Origin: a virus
Virus record (IMG/VR): IMGVR_UViG_3300037558_000967
Span: 1 to 47,987 of that record
Strand: one strand, 5' to 3'
DNA: 47,987 nucleotides
Shown here: positions 39,801 through 47,004 of the stretch, one piece after another
Layout: every line of letters starts with the position of its first letter
Numbering within the stretch: the first letter of the stretch is position 1
Program-made: the position numbers and the translations under genes
The notes under the pieces: model-generated
Seen by the model: only the letters and a program-made list of their open reading frames with translations
Databases searched by the model: none
What the model was told of the DNA's origin: nothing

Positions 39801-41528
39801 AGTGTCAAAGACAAGAACGAGTACGTAAGGACGTACGCACAGTTCATGGACCTGACGGCTCGAATCTTCGAGAACCAAGGGGAAGTGGGTCGTGCTCTTC
39901 GTACTGTTCAAGAACTTAACTTCACTCGTCGTCGGGTAGAGGGCACTCAGAACGCACTAAGCGATTTACAGAATGCTCTTGCTGACGATGAGATGTTTGC
40001 TAGGTTCGTTAAAGAGACTCAGGAACAACTCGACTCTACAGTCAATGCCGGTAAGATGGGTAAAGGGGCGGAGCTGTTTGCTAATGCTCTTAATACTCCT
40101 CGTGCTCTGATGTCGTCGATGGACCTTTCGGCCCCTCTTCGTCAGGGCGTGTTCCTTATCGGTCGACCTGAGTTCTGGAAGTCGTTGCCGACTATGATGC
40201 GTAGTGCTTTCAGTGAAGAAAACTACAAATCACTGATCCGAGACATCACCAACAGAGAGACTTATCCTCTTATGGTAGAGGCCAAAGTCGCGTTCTCGAA
40301 CGTTGACGGAGAATTGTCTACCCGTGAAGAGGATTTCATGTCTCAGTGGGCGGAGAAGGTTCCCGGTGTTCGTCGTTCAAACTCAGCCTATGTGGCGTTC
40401 CTTAACAAGCTTCGTGCCGACACGTTCGACTCGATGCTTAAGGACCTACAGAATGCAGGGGTTGACATCAACACTCCTGAAGGTAAGAAAGCTCTTGCTG
40501 ATATTGGTTGGTTTGTTAGTAACGCAACAGGTCGTGGCTCTTTGCCGAAGAACCTTAACAGTGCTGCTCCTCAGTTGACTGCGATGTTCTTCTCCCCGAG
40601 GCTCATGGCTTCACGCTTCAATATGCTGAACCCTGTGAACTACGCTAAGCTGCACCCCGCTGTTCGGAAGCAGGCTATAAAGTCTCTTCTGTCTTTCGGT
40701 GGGTTTGCTGTTACTCTTATGTCTCTTGCCAGTATGGCTGGTATGAGTGTAGAGGCTGATCCGCGTAGTTCTGATTTTGGTAAACTGAAGCTGGGTAACA
40801 CCCGTTACGACATCCTAGGTGGCTTCGGTCAGTACATTACCCTTGGTGCACGTATGGCCATGTTCCTTGGTTCTAACGCCTACGAAGCGTTAACTGACGA
40901 ACAAGGTCCAGCTCACTACAAAACTGTCAGTGGTAAGTACAAGAGGTACAACGAAGGTGAAGGTAAGTACGATCAGAAAGCTGGTGACGCTGTCACTAGG
41001 TTCCTGAGAAACAAGCTCTCACCTATTGCCTCGTACCTAACTGACTTCTATCAAGGTGAAAACGTAGTTGGTGAAAAGTTTGAACCCGTCAGCGCAGCTC
41101 AGGAACGTATGACTCCTATGTTTATTGGGGACATACTTGACATGATGGAAGAGTACGGAATGGAAGAAGGCGCTGTTCGAGCGGCTCCCGGCATGTTCGG
41201 GATCGGTGTTCAAGACTTCGTTCCTTCTAATCTCGACCCTGAAGCTCACGTTGATGCTCCTCGTTCTTTTAAAGATAAGAACCTAGAAGATAGTGAAAAC
41301 GATAGTGTCCGAGTGAAGGACGGTGTGGTCACTCTAAAAGGTGCTGCTCGTGAAGAGTGGGAGCGTCGTCTCAATTTCTACATTGAAGAATGGATGAAAG
41401 ATGAGATGTCAAGTGAGGAGTGGGAAACTCTTTCAGATGAACAAAAGGAAGAGGCCATCAAAGAGGTCCGAGCTGATGCTAGGGACCAAACCAAAGAGGA
41501 CATGCTTCCTTTGATTGGAGTTGAATAA
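36834..41528 (+). CDS. Giant ejection protein with embedded zincin and LPD38-like domain
   Basis: The 1564-residue product is the largest in the genome and the likely T7 gp16 counterpart, released into the host with the DNA. At about 445-455 LFHESLGHYGL matches the HExxGHxGL peptidase motif of phage polyvalent proteins, a probable zinc protease. A helical region at about 790-860 (KRLDRAYEKGNLKQLEREKG) follows. Near the C-terminus FFSPRLMASRFNMLNP and DPRSSDFGKLKLGNTRYDI match the large polyvalent protein domain 38 pattern. No transglycosylase motif was seen. The start is TTG 36834 with AGGAG about 7 bases before it. Confidence 0.85.
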   Translation: MATNYSNTFEIEDTTTGKFYKVEGVEGTTREEAIQWIETLDDSELSKREIKGPAQPQAPVPMGEQETETVIQQGFSPNQQDVRFLGDNSGAFLADLAMRDVPYADVNKTLQAKSRESGIVPTAEMFVGGEEAWNKYAQAVKEAGGASSAATYTSGLDNLFSLPSADEVEAPEDPSWLDAFERGYQNAVQYGTSGILARTYHDWMDTGKDQLRKQFPDATEDELEQIHEDLIAKTQRGMRERGEKLAENDPIIPWLTAEIIGGTGVEDFVPGLGATSFAGRVGAGAGINAAASGGYQAADINAGVRDEFSGAEVAMDAALGGTLQAGLEGVAKLAKVATNADLKVDPRPQGVAVRAPDARTNSKKYKEQLSTTSSDIVDNINTITEGWTNAPEIEVHDTFKDLNGVDDDAIGVYLGDGKVAINSNAVVKEATRLNVGPEDIANSVLFHESLGHYGLEQKFREDLDSTLDEFVANSPEFNREVSKWMESNPDAYGGSSTRAAEEVLAEWSEKGAIPKTFYDMIANKIKELGRAMGLNLKYSNREIKGILASAHNTVKSGKRQGVGIDSTPRYMSEESGNRVEIVRMPDGTSVEALMSKNGDVLDTFEYKSPQGNMLPAEYKPSVEEVRQVLSPNKANEDIPTDVGYDSDKAVQLMVDAESTPGKVHISRMWPNNQNVVDFRYVDPDTGSVTYGAFQQSGDKAVGLEIYSDGPQRPGVKALREVRKQLKEQFPDLKEIQATRISGARHGGDTVNVTDGTLMSARFMKPKGDFMGVGVRSANDTDSTIKLDKNGRPILPPRVMGGRERLAYNRAMVEYHQKRLDRAYEKGNLKQLEREKGRIERYREAVQQDIKYLGEGGRRESTSTRPAVREYQLNTKAPPTREPSNERYMRPGRVDGIKVDPKELTADELFESENALDILQGVTRNYEHTLITMDDIKGMAEQRGMTPRQIIGTKSNLGELSKKLMMYDIAATKANDKLTELAYKINSGDFSVKDKNEYVRTYAQFMDLTARIFENQGEVGRALRTVQELNFTRRRVEGTQNALSDLQNALADDEMFARFVKETQEQLDSTVNAGKMGKGAELFANALNTPRALMSSMDLSAPLRQGVFLIGRPEFWKSLPTMMRSAFSEENYKSLIRDITNRETYPLMVEAKVAFSNVDGELSTREEDFMSQWAEKVPGVRRSNSAYVAFLNKLRADTFDSMLKDLQNAGVDINTPEGKKALADIGWFVSNATGRGSLPKNLNSAAPQLTAMFFSPRLMASRFNMLNPVNYAKLHPAVRKQAIKSLLSFGGFAVTLMSLASMAGMSVEADPRSSDFGKLKLGNTRYDILGGFGQYITLGARMAMFLGSNAYEALTDEQGPAHYKTVSGKYKRYNEGEGKYDQKAGDAVTRFLRNKLSPIASYLTDFYQGENVVGEKFEPVSAAQERMTPMFIGDILDMMEEYGMEEGAVRAAPGMFGIGVQDFVPSNLDPEAHVDAPRSFKDKNLEDSENDSVRVKDGVVTLKGAAREEWERRLNFYIEEWMKDEMSSEEWETLSDEQKEEAIKEVRADARDQTKEDMLPLIGVE

Positions 41529-42193
41529 TGGATGAACAACTGCTAAGAGAAATCTTAGAGGAGTTCATGGTAAAACTGGCGGCTCTCTTGGGGGAATACA
41601 CCCCTGAGGGGGCTGTCACCCTTGAACCAGAACTGCCTTTAGAGCCTCGTATCGACAAGGATATTCTAGCAGAACTAGCCTCTCACGAGGGTATCGTACT
41701 AGAAGCCTACAAAGACAGTGCAGGAGTGCTGACTTGGGGTATTGGTGTTACTAACTCTTCAGGGCACAGAGTAGAACGATACAAAGACAACCCACAAACT
41801 CTCTCTAAGGTTCTTGAAATCTATGAATGGCTAGTACGTACTAAGTATCTTCCTGCTGTGGAGAAAGCTTTTACTCGCCCACTTACTAAAGAACAGCTTG
41901 CTGCTGCTCTGTCGTTCCACTACAACACTGGTGGCATTGGTAAAGCTTCGTGGGTTAAATCTTTCAACAACGGTGACGACGCAAAAGCAGAACAAGAGAT
42001 TATGAACTGGCGTACTCCGCCAGAGATAATCGAGCGCAGAGCCAAGGAACGTGATTTGTTTTTCCATGGTAAATGGAGTAATGACGGAACGGCTACCTTG
42101 TACACTAAGGTAAGAAAACCTTCCTACGTGCCTGTGTGGTCCAGTGCCACGAAAATCAACATCAAAAAGGAGCTAGAAAAATGGGCATACTAG
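41528..42193 (+). CDS. Endolysin, GH24 lysozyme-like
   Basis: The 221-residue product has an N-terminal helix of about 45 residues and a T4-lysozyme-like domain. The catalytic Glu is in SHEGIVLEAYKD, followed by the Asp and Thr of YKDSAGVLTWGIG, the usual E-D-T triad. A C-terminal region includes SFHYNTGGIGKASW. It cuts cell-wall glycan at lysis. The start overlaps the giant protein's stop (TAATG). No signal peptide is evident, so export depends on the holin next door. Confidence 0.9.
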   Translation: MDEQLLREILEEFMVKLAALLGEYTPEGAVTLEPELPLEPRIDKDILAELASHEGIVLEAYKDSAGVLTWGIGVTNSSGHRVERYKDNPQTLSKVLEIYEWLVRTKYLPAVEKAFTRPLTKEQLAAALSFHYNTGGIGKASWVKSFNNGDDAKAEQEIMNWRTPPEIIERRAKERDLFFHGKWSNDGTATLYTKVRKPSYVPVWSSATKINIKKELEKWAY

Positions 42194-42645
42194 GAGGGAT
42201 TCTAGGTGACCTCGTAAAACCTGTTACTGACATTGTTGGTAAAGCTGTCGTGGACAAAGACAAAAAACGAGAGCTTGACTACAAAGTACGTGAGCTAATT
42301 GACCAAGCCGACAAACGCTATCACGAACAAATGATGGGACAAATCGAAGTCAACAAAGAAGAAGCTAAACACCCTAGTATTTTTGTTGCTGGATGGCGTC
42401 CGTTCATTGGTTGGACTGGTGGGGTAAGCATTGCTTACACGTTCCTAGTTTCTCCGTTTGCTAACCAGATCGCCAAGTGGTTTGGTTACTCCGGTGAGAT
42501 GGTTGCACTCGACACCAGCTCTCTCATGGTTCTCATTACAGGTATGCTAGGTATCGGCGGCATGAGGTCCTTTGAGAAGGTAAAAGAAGTAGATACTAAG
42601 AAAATAGGTAATAAAAAACCTGAGTACTTAGACGGTGTTTACTGA
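42181..42645 (+). CDS. Holin, 3TM type
   Basis: The 154-residue product, beginning MGILGGILGDLVKPV, has a charged N-terminal third. It then has WRPFIGWTGG and hydrophobic segments up to LMVLITGMLGIGGMRSFEK, the signature of the three-transmembrane holins of alphaproteobacterial phages and gene transfer agents. ATG 42181 follows AGGAG and overlaps the lysozyme end; the longer upstream frame is rejected. Confidence 0.88.
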   Translation: MGILGGILGDLVKPVTDIVGKAVVDKDKKRELDYKVRELIDQADKRYHEQMMGQIEVNKEEAKHPSIFVAGWRPFIGWTGGVSIAYTFLVSPFANQIAKWFGYSGEMVALDTSSLMVLITGMLGIGGMRSFEKVKEVDTKKIGNKKPEYLDGVY

Positions 42646-42646
42646 T

Positions 42647-42958
42647 ATGGACAACGATCTAGACAAACAAATCATCTTTAAACTAGGAGCTATTGAAGCG
42701 GAGGTGAGGTCAATCGGGTCACAGCTTACAGATAGTATACACCAACTATCCGAAAGGATAGATAAGAATAGCCTTAACAACGCTAAGAATATAGCTAAAC
42801 TGGAAGATAAGGTTGAGAAAAGCGAAGTTGAGATTCAAAGGTTAAAAGATTGGAAGAACACCATCGTTGCCAAGGTGGCTGGAGCAGGTTCGGCTGTTGC
42901 AGTCTTCTGGTTAATCTTTGGTAAGGCTATTGAAACCACAGTAGAAAAATTGATATAA
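42647..42958 (+). CDS. Coiled-coil membrane protein, XhlA-like lysis accessory
   Basis: The 103-residue product, beginning MDNDLDKQIIFKLGAIEAEV, has a long coiled coil (about 10-75) and one C-terminal transmembrane segment (AGAGSAVAVFWLIFGKA). This layout is like haemolysin XhlA and several holin partners. It follows the holin stop by 1 base. A spanin role is less likely because there is no signal or lipobox. Confidence 0.7.
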   Translation: MDNDLDKQIIFKLGAIEAEVRSIGSQLTDSIHQLSERIDKNSLNNAKNIAKLEDKVEKSEVEIQRLKDWKNTIVAKVAGAGSAVAVFWLIFGKAIETTVEKLI

Positions 42959-42999
42959 AAAAAGGCCGCTCGGGAAGTTACTCCTAAGCGGCCTTTTTT
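42957..42999. terminator. Bidirectional terminator between the arms
   Basis: GGCCGCT (42964-42970) pairs perfectly with AGCGGCC (42987-42993), with an A-run on the left and T-run on the right, so it acts on both strands. It ends the rightward late unit and the leftward unit that comes round the circle. Confidence 0.95.
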
Positions 43000-43003
43000 G
43001 TAT

Positions 43004-43075
43004 TTAGATTCGGCGACCAACGGCCACTGCGACAAGAATCACAAGACCGAGGATCAGGGCTGTTTCAAGTCCCAT
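43004..43075 (-). CDS. 23-residue membrane peptide
   Basis: The frame MGLETALILGLVILVAVAVG, then RRI, is a single membrane span with a basic end. AGGAGG lies 6 bases before ATG 43075, as good a ribosome site as any in the genome. It is the last gene of the leftward unit, directly before the terminator and just after ribonucleotide reductase. Function unknown; a small membrane regulator is possible. Confidence 0.65.
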   Translation of the reverse strand: MGLETALILGLVILVAVAVGRRI

Positions 43076-43086
43076 GCTTTCCTCCT

Positions 43087-44991
43087 TTATAGGTTTACTT
43101 CACATGAGTTACCAACACAGGCAAATTCTTGGCTGGCAGTTGTGTGATCTTCCTGTTCGTAGTGTTTCAACTCGTCCCAGTCGATCTCAGGTAGAGGGTG
43201 TTTCTCTATCCATTCGTTGTACTCCTTCTCCGTAATTTCTTGGTAAGGAGCTTGTCGATAAGACCCACCATCAAACGGAAGAAAAGATACTCCACTAAGT
43301 TTGTCAAACTTGTTGTAGACCCAAGCTGCAACATCCATCCACTCATCATCTTTGACGTTGATCGTCGCGGACGGCTTGTGTTCACACCAATTGTCCTGAA
43401 GTTTCTCCCAAAGGTTAAGCATGTCTACAGCGGTCATGTCATCCCTAGTAACAGCACCGTCAGGGCTTTTGACAGGGAAGTAGAACACCGTAGTAGAGTC
43501 CGGTTTGTTTAGGTCCGGTTCGTTAAACACGCCTTTATCTTTGAGAAACTCTGTGATAGGGTCTTTGTTATCCGCACGAACAGTTCGCAGATAGTAAGGA
43601 CTGTGACGAGTGTGTAGACCGCTAGCAGAGTCAACAAGCTGACTAACAGTGCCGCTAGGTTTGACACAAGTGATAGCAGCAGATTGAGGGATGTTGAGTC
43701 TTTCAGCCCACTCCTTGTTAACCTCAACCGACACTTCACGGAGTCTATTAAGAACAGAGTCTCCCACCAGAAGTCCGAGATTGTCACAGACACCTGTGAG
43801 GGAAACCCCAAGAAGCCGTTCTTCATCGCAATTGTCCTTCCATTTCTTCCTCAGGTACTTGAAGTCTGTGAAAGTTGACTGTATCGTTCCAAGTATTGTT
43901 GCAAGTCGTACCTTTGTTTTGAGGCTGTCCAGATCATCTGTTGATCGTACAACAACCTCGGTAAGGTTACAAAACTCGAATGGCCTGAGGATAATCTCGC
44001 TGCAAGGGTTTGTGCCGAAATCAAACGACGGATCACGACGCCCATTTCTTCCTGCAATTCCTTGGCAAGCGTAACGGGAGAACAGCCCGGGCTCTCCTGA
44101 TTTACTGTCATAGAGTTCATTCCATTTTCCCATGAAGAACCCAACGTCAGGGCGACGATTGTCGTACACCGCTGAGTTGTTGGAGTAGCTTCGGTTAGGT
44201 TGGTGCTCCCACCAAGCGCCGTGCTTGGCTTTGTTCATTCGGTCGTCAGTAACATCAAACAACGAGATCATGGCAGAACGACGGACACCACCAACGATAA
44301 CTGTGGCAGCAATCTGCATCATAATGTCGTGACACTCGATGCTAGTCAGTCGTCGACCAGCCGCCGAACGGAACATGTCAACACAGAACTTGAAGAGATC
44401 GACTAGCGGTTCTGGTCCGCTTGCCCGTCCTCCAAACGTCTTGAGTCTAGCTCCGGCGGGACGAACCTTAGAGACATCCCACGAAGGAACTTGTCCAGCG
44501 ATGAGAAGGGAGATAAGCTCTCGAAGAGCTTTAGCCCACCCCTCTTTAGAGTCTGCAACCTTGATGATTGTTTCTGTTTCACTGAACTCCTCACTGATTT
44601 TAGGAAGCTGGTCGATGTACTTGCCCTCAACAGAGAACCCTACACCAGTGCCACACATAAGAATGTACATGGTTTCGTCAAACGAACGAGGACTGTCAAC
44701 AGGAAGATAAGCACAGTTGTACGCAGCAACGTGACAACGATCAAGGGCAGGGCCTGCTGTCATCATTGCTCGCATACTGGGCATTACGTCAAGGTTGTAG
44801 ATAGCGTCGTAAAGCTGGTCAAACTCGTTGAACGCCCCGTCCCAGTTGATAGCCTTACCGTAGTAAGACACCAACCGCTGTACCGTCTCATCCCAATTCT
44901 CACGACGTCCTTCGCTCTCTAGCCAACGAGCATACCTACTCTTGTGGATAAACTCCTGATACGGAGAATTAAAAGGGTTAAGGTCTTTCAT
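43087..44991 (-). CDS. nrdJ: Class II (B12-dependent) ribonucleotide reductase, monomeric type
   Basis: The 634-residue product turns NTPs or NDPs into deoxynucleotides with adenosylcobalamin. It has an N-terminal substrate/effector region with CHVAAYNCAYLPV (first active-site Cys), the glycyl-barrel finger NPCSEIILRPFEFCNL (radical Cys and Glu) and a second redox Cys region. The C-terminal shuttle cysteines are in CVGNSCEVNL. Its length fits the monomeric phage/Lactobacillus type. It works with ThyX and the pool enzymes upstream. Confidence 0.93.
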   Translation of the reverse strand: MKDLNPFNSPYQEFIHKSRYARWLESEGRRENWDETVQRLVSYYGKAINWDGAFNEFDQLYDAIYNLDVMPSMRAMMTAGPALDRCHVAAYNCAYLPVDSPRSFDETMYILMCGTGVGFSVEGKYIDQLPKISEEFSETETIIKVADSKEGWAKALRELISLLIAGQVPSWDVSKVRPAGARLKTFGGRASGPEPLVDLFKFCVDMFRSAAGRRLTSIECHDIMMQIAATVIVGGVRRSAMISLFDVTDDRMNKAKHGAWWEHQPNRSYSNNSAVYDNRRPDVGFFMGKWNELYDSKSGEPGLFSRYACQGIAGRNGRRDPSFDFGTNPCSEIILRPFEFCNLTEVVVRSTDDLDSLKTKVRLATILGTIQSTFTDFKYLRKKWKDNCDEERLLGVSLTGVCDNLGLLVGDSVLNRLREVSVEVNKEWAERLNIPQSAAITCVKPSGTVSQLVDSASGLHTRHSPYYLRTVRADNKDPITEFLKDKGVFNEPDLNKPDSTTVFYFPVKSPDGAVTRDDMTAVDMLNLWEKLQDNWCEHKPSATINVKDDEWMDVAAWVYNKFDKLSGVSFLPFDGGSYRQAPYQEITEKEYNEWIEKHPLPEIDWDELKHYEQEDHTTASQEFACVGNSCEVNL

Positions 44992-45160
44992 AAATTTCTA
45001 CTGGTTCCAATCCTGCAAGACCATCATCCCAGAGTTCGTCTCCAGTCCAATCATCTCCTTGTTCTTTTACTTGCTGGTTTAGAAAAAACCTAGCATCGTC
45101 TTCAGATTTAAAAAACATGTATTCTTGACCATAGTCATACTCACACCAGAGCTGATACAT
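44978..45160 (-). CDS. Small acidic hypothetical protein (60 aa)
   Basis: The product begins MYQLWCEYDYGQEYMF, very acidic, and ends VEIYERP. It sits between the MazG/PRA-PH-like gene and nrdJ, with its stop overlapping the nrdJ start. Its start follows the previous gene by 1 base. Function unknown. Confidence 0.7.
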   Translation of the reverse strand: MYQLWCEYDYGQEYMFFKSEDDARFFLNQQVKEQGDDWTGDELWDDGLAGLEPVEIYERP

Positions 45161-45161
45161 A

Positions 45162-45545
45162 TTAAAGTCCTTTCATGTCGGGCTTCTCGTAGCCTTCTGG
45201 TTTGAGAATCTTACCGTCCTCGCGTTTCACAACCTTGCCGTCGGCTCCAACCTTTGTCATGTTGTTGTCGGCTACTCGAGTGAAAGCTTCTTCACCGTCG
45301 ATTTCAAAGAAGTAGGCCAAACCAGACAAGGTGTACTGAGCATCGGCCCACTCCTTGACCATATTAGCACGAGTCTCTTCCGTTGGGTTAGAGATGTAGT
45401 CAGCCATTGCTTCATTAAACTCAGACAACTCTTCTGAGAAGCAATTAACAAACATGTTGAGACTGCCACCACTAGTGATAGTCCCGTTATCTCCGGCTCG
45501 GTGAAACTCAGCTACTCGGCCTTCTCGTGTAACATAAAAGTTCAT
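45162..45545 (-). CDS. PRA-PH / MazG-like nucleotide pyrophosphohydrolase
   Basis: The 127-residue all-helical product has the family metal-binding acids in SEELSEFNEA and MVKEWADAQYTLSG, followed by ALF-type helices and GKILKPEGYEKPD. Such enzymes hydrolyse NTPs or related pyrophosphates to remove toxic or unwanted nucleotides. It is part of the nucleotide-pool block. Confidence 0.8.
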   Translation of the reverse strand: MNFYVTREGRVAEFHRAGDNGTITSGGSLNMFVNCFSEELSEFNEAMADYISNPTEETRANMVKEWADAQYTLSGLAYFFEIDGEEAFTRVADNNMTKVGADGKVVKREDGKILKPEGYEKPDMKGL

Positions 45546-45546
45546 G

Positions 45547-45801
45547 TTAGTTCACTTCCTTTTTACTGAAAGCCTCTGGTTTAGGCATCATCATAAGCGG
45601 CCACTCAAATTCTGCTGGTTCGCTTACAATCACTTTGTCGTTTACCTGAAACACACAAACACTGTGAGTCAGTCCTCCGTCCTCATTCTGAAGAAACGAA
45701 GTAGCAACGTTGACACGATCAAGGAAAAGACCAAAATATTCTAGTACTTCCTCGTCGTCCCATTTCTCATTAATGTATTCTTTAAGTTCTGTTTTATCCA
45801 T
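45547..45801 (-). CDS. Small acidic hypothetical protein (84 aa)
   Basis: The product begins MDKTELKEYINEKWDD, acidic, and ends EAFSKKEVN. It lies 1 base upstream of the pyrophosphohydrolase gene. Function unknown; probable partner in the pool block. Confidence 0.65.
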   Translation of the reverse strand: MDKTELKEYINEKWDDEEVLEYFGLFLDRVNVATSFLQNEDGGLTHSVCVFQVNDKVIVSEPAEFEWPLMMMPKPEAFSKKEVN

Positions 45802-45808
45802 CGAGTAG

Positions 45809-46387
45809 TTAACCTACTTTCTCTTGTTGTTTCGTTAGAGCGTCGCTTGTGGCGCGACTTATTTCATTGTAACGACTAAGGAACATTCTCTTAGCCATGT
45901 GAGGGGCCATACCTACAGCTTTCACCTTGCGGGTGGCTCTCAGGTCTTGGTGCCAGAGACTATCTCGTACGCCGTTATCGGCAACAGATTGTCGTTCCTG
46001 CCAGTACATTCTCTTGTCAGCATCCTTGACCTCGGAAGTATAAGGAAACTCAAGACCAAAATGATTGGCAATAGCTTTTTCCACATTCTCTTCAATCCTC
46101 TTGTATTCGGGAAGAAGTTTTTTCAACGGAGAACTTACGTCTCCGAGAAATGCTTCCGAAGAATCGTGTAGCAACCCAGTGAGAGCGAGGCTATCAGGAA
46201 CGATACGACTGACAAGAACGGAGTGCTCGGCCACAGAATAAAACCTGTTGACATGGCCAGTATAGCGACAAAGATTGCTAAGTGCTGTGGCAATTTCTTC
46301 AATGTCATAGTCGTACTCCTCAGGCTTAAGGATGTCAAACCAGTTGCCTTTAACTGTAGTAATACACGACTCAGTCTGACTTGTCAC
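45809..46387 (-). CDS. HD-domain phosphohydrolase (YfbR-like)
   Basis: The 192-residue product has the HD motif in AEHSVLVSR, TGLLHDSSEAFLGD and further acids, with RYTGHVNRFYSVAEHS upstream, as in YfbR/5'-nucleotidase-type enzymes. The family includes dNMP phosphatases and the dATP triphosphatase DatZ. GTG 46387 with GAGGAG 4-9 bases upstream is preferred to the earlier TTG. It overlaps the diphosphohydrolase-like gene. Confidence 0.85.
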   Translation of the reverse strand: MTSQTESCITTVKGNWFDILKPEEYDYDIEEIATALSNLCRYTGHVNRFYSVAEHSVLVSRIVPDSLALTGLLHDSSEAFLGDVSSPLKKLLPEYKRIEENVEKAIANHFGLEFPYTSEVKDADKRMYWQERQSVADNGVRDSLWHQDLRATRKVKAVGMAPHMAKRMFLSRYNEISRATSDALTKQQEKVG

Positions 46388-46727
46388 TATCCCTCTCCTC
46401 AATCAGGAGTTCGAGACGCGCGAGGGCATTCCATGCGGCGTGGGCAGCATGTAGAAGTCCACTATCAGGGTCCAGAACTTCACCCGTTGCTTCGTATCCA
46501 AGGTGTCGTACCATTGCATCAGAGTATCGGTTAAATCCGTCGTCAACTCCACGCCATCCATTCCATGCGTATTTACTAGCACCGAAAGCGGAGACTTCGG
46601 CAACTGCGCTAATTGCGCGAGGGAAGTAAGAAATTGCCCCCCGATAAACTGGAGCCTTTCCTCCGTCATATTTGATGTTGCCACCTGAGATTTTCTCCGG
46701 CGAGTCATTGGTAAATTCCTTAGTCAT
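46371..46727 (-). CDS. dATP/dGTP diphosphohydrolase-like (DUF5664)
   Basis: The 118-residue product has GGNIKYDGGKAPVYRG, then YGASK-like AFGASKYAWNGWRG and DGFNRYSDAMVRHL. Its acidic helix DSGLLHAAHAAWNALAR fits the family of phage dATP/dGTP pyrophosphohydrolase N-terminal domain proteins. It would trim purine dNTPs. Its ATG overlaps the stop of the zinc-ribbon gene. Confidence 0.78.
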   Translation of the reverse strand: MTKEFTNDSPEKISGGNIKYDGGKAPVYRGAISYFPRAISAVAEVSAFGASKYAWNGWRGVDDGFNRYSDAMVRHLGYEATGEVLDPDSGLLHAAHAAWNALARLELLIEERDSDKSD

Positions 46728-46867
46728 TATTTCATATCCTCATAATACAACCTATATCTATCACCACAATAGACACATTTATAAGTCTCCCCCTCAAAAT
46801 CTGTTTTAGAGGAGACTTCTTTATATTTATGAGGACATTTTTTACTTTCCGTAGTTGCAGTAGTCAT
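46727..46867 (-). CDS. Small zinc-ribbon protein (46 aa)
   Basis: ATG 46867 lies inside the last codons of the preceding gene in another frame, with AGAGGAA 4 bases ahead. The product begins MTTATTESKKCPHKYKEV and later has YKCVYCGDRY, so C, H and a CxxC could hold zinc. Its TAA overlaps the next ATG (TAATG). A clear small gene, too short for most gene finders; function unknown. Confidence 0.7.
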   Translation of the reverse strand: MTTATTESKKCPHKYKEVSSKTDFEGETYKCVYCGDRYRLYYEDMK

Positions 46868-47003
46868 CTAGTTCCTCTTTATTGTCAAGGATGTAAGGCT
46901 CCCAGAGCAGTTCGATCAACTCCTCGACAGGTACGTCAAGCAGTTCTACTAGCTCTGGACCTGTAAAGCGGTCACTCAAACGTTTCTGAAATTCTTCGTC
47001 CAT
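46842..47003 (-). CDS. Small acidic hypothetical protein (53 aa)
   Basis: The product begins MDEEFQKRLSDRFTGPEL and is rich in Glu and Leu (helical), with GPELVELLDVPVEELIELL. ATG 47003 directly follows the exonuclease stop. The longer open frame upstream overlaps the exonuclease. Function unknown. Confidence 0.7.
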   Translation of the reverse strand: MDEEFQKRLSDRFTGPELVELLDVPVEELIELLWEPYILDNKEELDDYCNYGK

Positions 47004-47004
47004 T

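Noticed and set aside
45809-46727. A 2-aminoadenine (Z-genome) pathway
   Set aside because: HD and diphosphohydrolase-like genes are present but there is no PurZ-like adenylosuccinate synthetase anywhere in the window.
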